Source: Castanea sativa
Taxonomy: Eukaryota > Streptophyta > Magnoliopsida > Fagales > Fagaceae
Length of the DNA: 64,000 bases
Reading direction: 5' to 3'
Assembly: GCF_040712315.1 (NCBI RefSeq)
Contig: NC_134016.1
Coordinates: 49,684,486-49,748,485, forward strand
The position numbers were made by a program, and so were the translations under genes. The notes beneath the pieces are model-generated. The model was not told the origin of the DNA and ran no database searches. It saw nothing but the letters and a program-made list of their open reading frames with translations. Of this stretch, positions 61,691 through 64,000 are shown piece after piece; positions within the stretch are counted from its first letter, which is position 1, and each line of letters starts with the position of its first letter.

Positions 61691-61879
61691 ACCCAGATTT
61701 CTTGTAGTGTTTTTTGTCATCATCAGGTTTTAAATTTGTGTTGTCTTCATGCAAGCAAGGCAGCCATAATATCCTTTTTTGAGACATTGAGAATTGAGAT
61801 TGGTCCAAATATTGGAATAACTGTTGTGACTCCTGGACTAATTAGCTCAGAAATGACGGGAGGCCCATTCTTACAACTA

Positions 61880-63469
61880 GTAGGCTTTTAGAGAAGATGT
61901 TTTGAGAATTGATTGAAATGAAACTTGAAAATCCTTTACCAATCTAGTTTATGTTCCATTTAATCCAGACCAAAAAAATAAGTAAAATATAATTAAAATA
62001 TAAATAAGTTTATATGATCTATATTCTCTTGGGATTTCCTTGAAAATATTACTCTTTAGATTTTTGAACCTAGAAAAGAGATTTTTAAGGTTTCACCATG
62101 ATGCTAGTGTGTAACCTCAACAACGTGCAGTATGCGAATATGAGCACCTATACATCGTGTTAACTATAGTAATATTATAGTAAGGATAATTCCATTAATA
62201 AAATACTAAATTAAAGTTACTACAAATTTTACTATATAAAACTTATAAATTGACATGTCAATAAATGTGATTGATGGGCTTTAGTCATTTTCTTCTTCTT
62301 CTTTCTTGAGAAAAAACACCTAATAAATTAATGTTTAAATTTCCTTTTAAAAAATGAATGTTTGAATTGTTTTTTCGTGATTGATGATATATTATTTGTA
62401 AGCTATATGTAGTAAGAGAAATGCTAACAAATGCCATCCATTTAAAGATAGTTTTTATGGGAAGAGAAAAAAAAAAGTAATTAATATTTTAACAGTTTTT
62501 TCCATTTTCCAAATAGGTGGTGTCAAAACTTACCTAAAATAGATTGTTAATAATTACCCTAAGGGCATCTGTTAGCATGACCCATGTAGTAAAATTTGTA
62601 GCATCTCTAACACTATACTTCTATGCTAATAAATGAGTAATTATTAAGTACTCTCAATCTCAGAGTACAATGAATAATGCTCCCTCCTCTTACATTCATA
62701 ATAAAGTCCACTCATTGAATTCATGGTGTACCCCACCATGAATATAAAAGACGATAACACAATTTCATTATTTTCTGAGAAGACCTAAGATTTTTCCTTA
62801 ATAACCTTTGCATGCTCTTATAAACAAGGAGACCTTACCATGTAATTGCCACTACTGAGGGTATGTTTGGTATTGTGTAATAACTCCTGTAATGAAATAG
62901 CTATTTATGTGTAATAGCAATTCAGTCATTTGGTTGCATGATTATTGCATGAATTAGTTATTACGTACAATGAAATAACTATTCTTTAAATTAAAAAATA
63001 GTTATTCCTCTTTAAAATGGATGTAATAGCTATTCATTAGTGCATATAATAGGTCTTAAAATTAATATATTTTCAAAAATATAAATTTTCCTTGTACATC
63101 ATTTTGTACAAGTTTTCTATATGCCAAGTGGCACTTTGATAGAGTAGTTTAGAAAAAACATGGGCTGACATTTAAAATTAATAATATGTTTTGTCCAAGA
63201 TCAAAGTTTATAGCAAGCCCAAGCCCATTTTTAATCCCAGCCAAACTCTAATAAGTAATAATTAATAGCTACAATTAACCCCATGTATAGAGAACAACGT
63301 AGTGCCTTTGAAGTTCTCTCATAACGCAACTCTTTCTTCGTGTCTCTTGCTCTTACAAAATCCAAACGTCTCCTCAATCACACAAACTCATAGCTTTCTA
63401 CCTCTTGCTATTCTGAGTTTTGGCCTTTCACTTTTCCGTTTCAATCTCAATCTCAAATACACGTCCAAG
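61880..63469. other. HSD-D intron 5 remnant and upstream region of the next gene
   Basis: To about 62855 it matches HSD-C intron 5 (GAATATGAGCACCTA, then TAATTGCCACTACT). It then breaks into sequence starting GGGTATGTTTGGTATTGTG, likely the end of a TIR element. From about 63290 CT-rich sequence looks like a 5' leader of the gene at 63470. Confidence 0.55.
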
Positions 63470-63881
63470 ATGTTGTCCATGCTTGGCATCAATTTCAACA
63501 GGTACCTAAGTCTCTCTATCTCTGTTTCTCTTAAAAATAAAATGTTAAGGTCCTTCTCTTTCTCATTCTTTTTTGGGGGGAAAAAAAAAAGATTTTCATC
63601 TTCTTTGAGAATCTCAGCGACTCTGCATGCGAGGCTTTTCTAGCATGTGTCAACGAGGTTTTGTTGAATCTGTATGTACTACTAACTGTATAGGCTTTAT
63701 TCCCTTTTTGTTTCCATAGAAAGTAGCACTTCAAAAACAATTTCTAACAAATTTCCTGTCAATATTAAATGGAATTTGAACTTTGGGTTTCTATGTAGTC
63801 TTTTAACATTCTGAATGATAATTCCAGGAATATAGGACCAACCCAGAAAATTAACCTCAAGCCAAAGGATGACTTGTCAAG
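63470..63881 (+). CDS. Start of an unidentified host gene, continues past the window
   Basis: ATG 63470 opens MLSMLGINFN. Exon 1 ends AACAG before GTACCT at 63502. Exon 2 is 63828-63881 (NIGPTQKINLKPKDDLSR), bounded by TTCCAG and GTAAAA. Phase 2 is kept across the intron and continues beyond. A CT-rich leader (63300-63469) precedes it. The frame is open above the ATG but has no ATG there. Only 28 codons are visible and I do not recognise the product. It is unrelated to the HSD array. Confidence 0.5.
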
Positions 63882-64000
63882 GTAAAAAAAGAACCTACCT
63901 TTGGGTTTTTTATTTCATAATTTTTTTTTGCATAATGTAGTTAATTTTTTTATTTATTTAAATTCAGTAAGAAACGTATTTTTAAACAAAGAAACACAAT

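Larger units (their letters stand above)
56745..61709. mobile_element. CACTA (En/Spm) DNA transposon, non-autonomous
   Basis: Ends CACTACAAGAAATCT at 56745 and its reverse complement AGATTTCTTGTAGTG at 61695-61709, with the 3-bp duplication TTT outside. Subterminal regions carry many copies of a GCGACGTTTT / AACGTCGCTATA word in both orientations. Inside on the minus strand are remains of a TNPA-like gene; no TNPD-type transposase is visible in 5 kb, so movement would need help in trans. A GGTGG-rich stretch (58940-59095) and long AT-rich DNA (59100-61040) show no gene. Confidence 0.93.
47607..61725 (+). mobile_element. Gypsy-3: Tat-type element, decayed, with a nested CACTA transposon
   Basis: LTRs start TGAAGAGGGTAAAAAGAT and end TTGTCATCATCA. 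Target duplication GGTTT at 47602-47606 and 61726-61730. About 9.15 kb without the CACTA insertion. Order: LTR, PBS (TGGCGTCGTCTGTGGGAA), gag, protease, partial RT, RNase H, integrase, 90-bp array, antisense ORF, GAGGGGGC polypurine-like tract, LTR. Many stops and frameshifts and a deleted RT half make it non-functional. Distinct family from Gypsy-1/2. Confidence 0.93.
56220..61725 (+). repeat. Gypsy-3 right LTR, split by the CACTA element
   Basis: 56220-56744 plus 61710-61725. The join restores the T run before GTCATCATCA seen in the left LTR. Confidence 0.9.
47402..61879 (+). pseudogene. HSD copy D: fragment with exons 4 and 5 only
   Basis: Exon 4 (47402-47533, DVNFWGSVYGTHYAVPHL, GKIIVMAS, ending FYN) and exon 5 (61751-61879, ASKAAIISFFETLRIEIG) are open and of normal length (132 and 129 nt). 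The intron between them contains Gypsy-3. The exon 5 acceptor reads CTTCAT where the other copies have CTTCAG, so AG is lost. Exons 1-3 are absent upstream. Intron 5 can be followed to about 62855, but no exon 6 appears in the remaining window. It is a dead fragment. Confidence 0.85.

Overview
This is plant nuclear DNA: AT-rich introns with GT-AG borders, SDR-family exons on the + strand and large nested LTR retrotransposons. Their sequence style fits a woody eudicot, and I infer Fagales/Fagaceae (oak, chestnut or beech relatives). That placement comes from pattern memory, not from a search.

The host backbone is a tandem array of four copies of an 11-beta-hydroxysteroid dehydrogenase-like (steroleosin/HSD family) gene, all on the + strand. 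Copy A (1-1800) enters the window in exon 2 and looks intact to its stop. Copy B (exons between 2977 and 24600) has all six exons, but an 8-bp insertion in exon 3 shifts the frame. Copy C (27321-33411) has all six exons with a TGA in exon 2. Copy D (47402-61879) keeps only exons 4 and 5, and its exon 5 acceptor is mutated. Two further 3'-end remnants lie at about 26117 and 34231, behind 10-bp-period GGTCC-type arrays. A different gene of unknown identity starts at 63470 and runs off the right edge.

Mobile DNA makes up most of the window. Gypsy-1 (5576-16860, TSD ATTAT) sits in intron 1 of copy B. Gypsy-2 (35084-45847, TATAT) lies downstream of copy C. Gypsy-3 (47607-61725, GGTTT) sits in intron 4 of copy D, and its right LTR is split by a 5-kb CACTA transposon (56745-61709, TSD TTT). 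All three are Ty3/Gypsy elements of the Tat type: a second RNase H domain before integrase, a tandem array after pol, and an antisense spliced ORF between that array and the 3' LTR. Three solo LTRs with 5-bp duplications (21345-22102, 22212-22981, 31394-32376), a long-TIR DNA element, MITE-like repeats and SINE-like pieces fill the introns.

The most interesting signals are these. (1) Gypsy-1 and Gypsy-2 carry the same in-frame TAG between gag-protease and reverse transcriptase in the exact UAG-CAR-YYA readthrough context. (2) Gypsy-1 has an open three-exon antisense gene (predicted 771 aa) although its sense pol is broken. (3) 151/152-bp and 90-bp arrays sit at the same place in different elements and share short motifs with the LTRs. 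(4) About 255 bp of host flank is duplicated next to the right LTR of Gypsy-2, giving three TATAT sites. (5) Nonsense mutations in Gypsy-2 fit cytosine-methylation decay.
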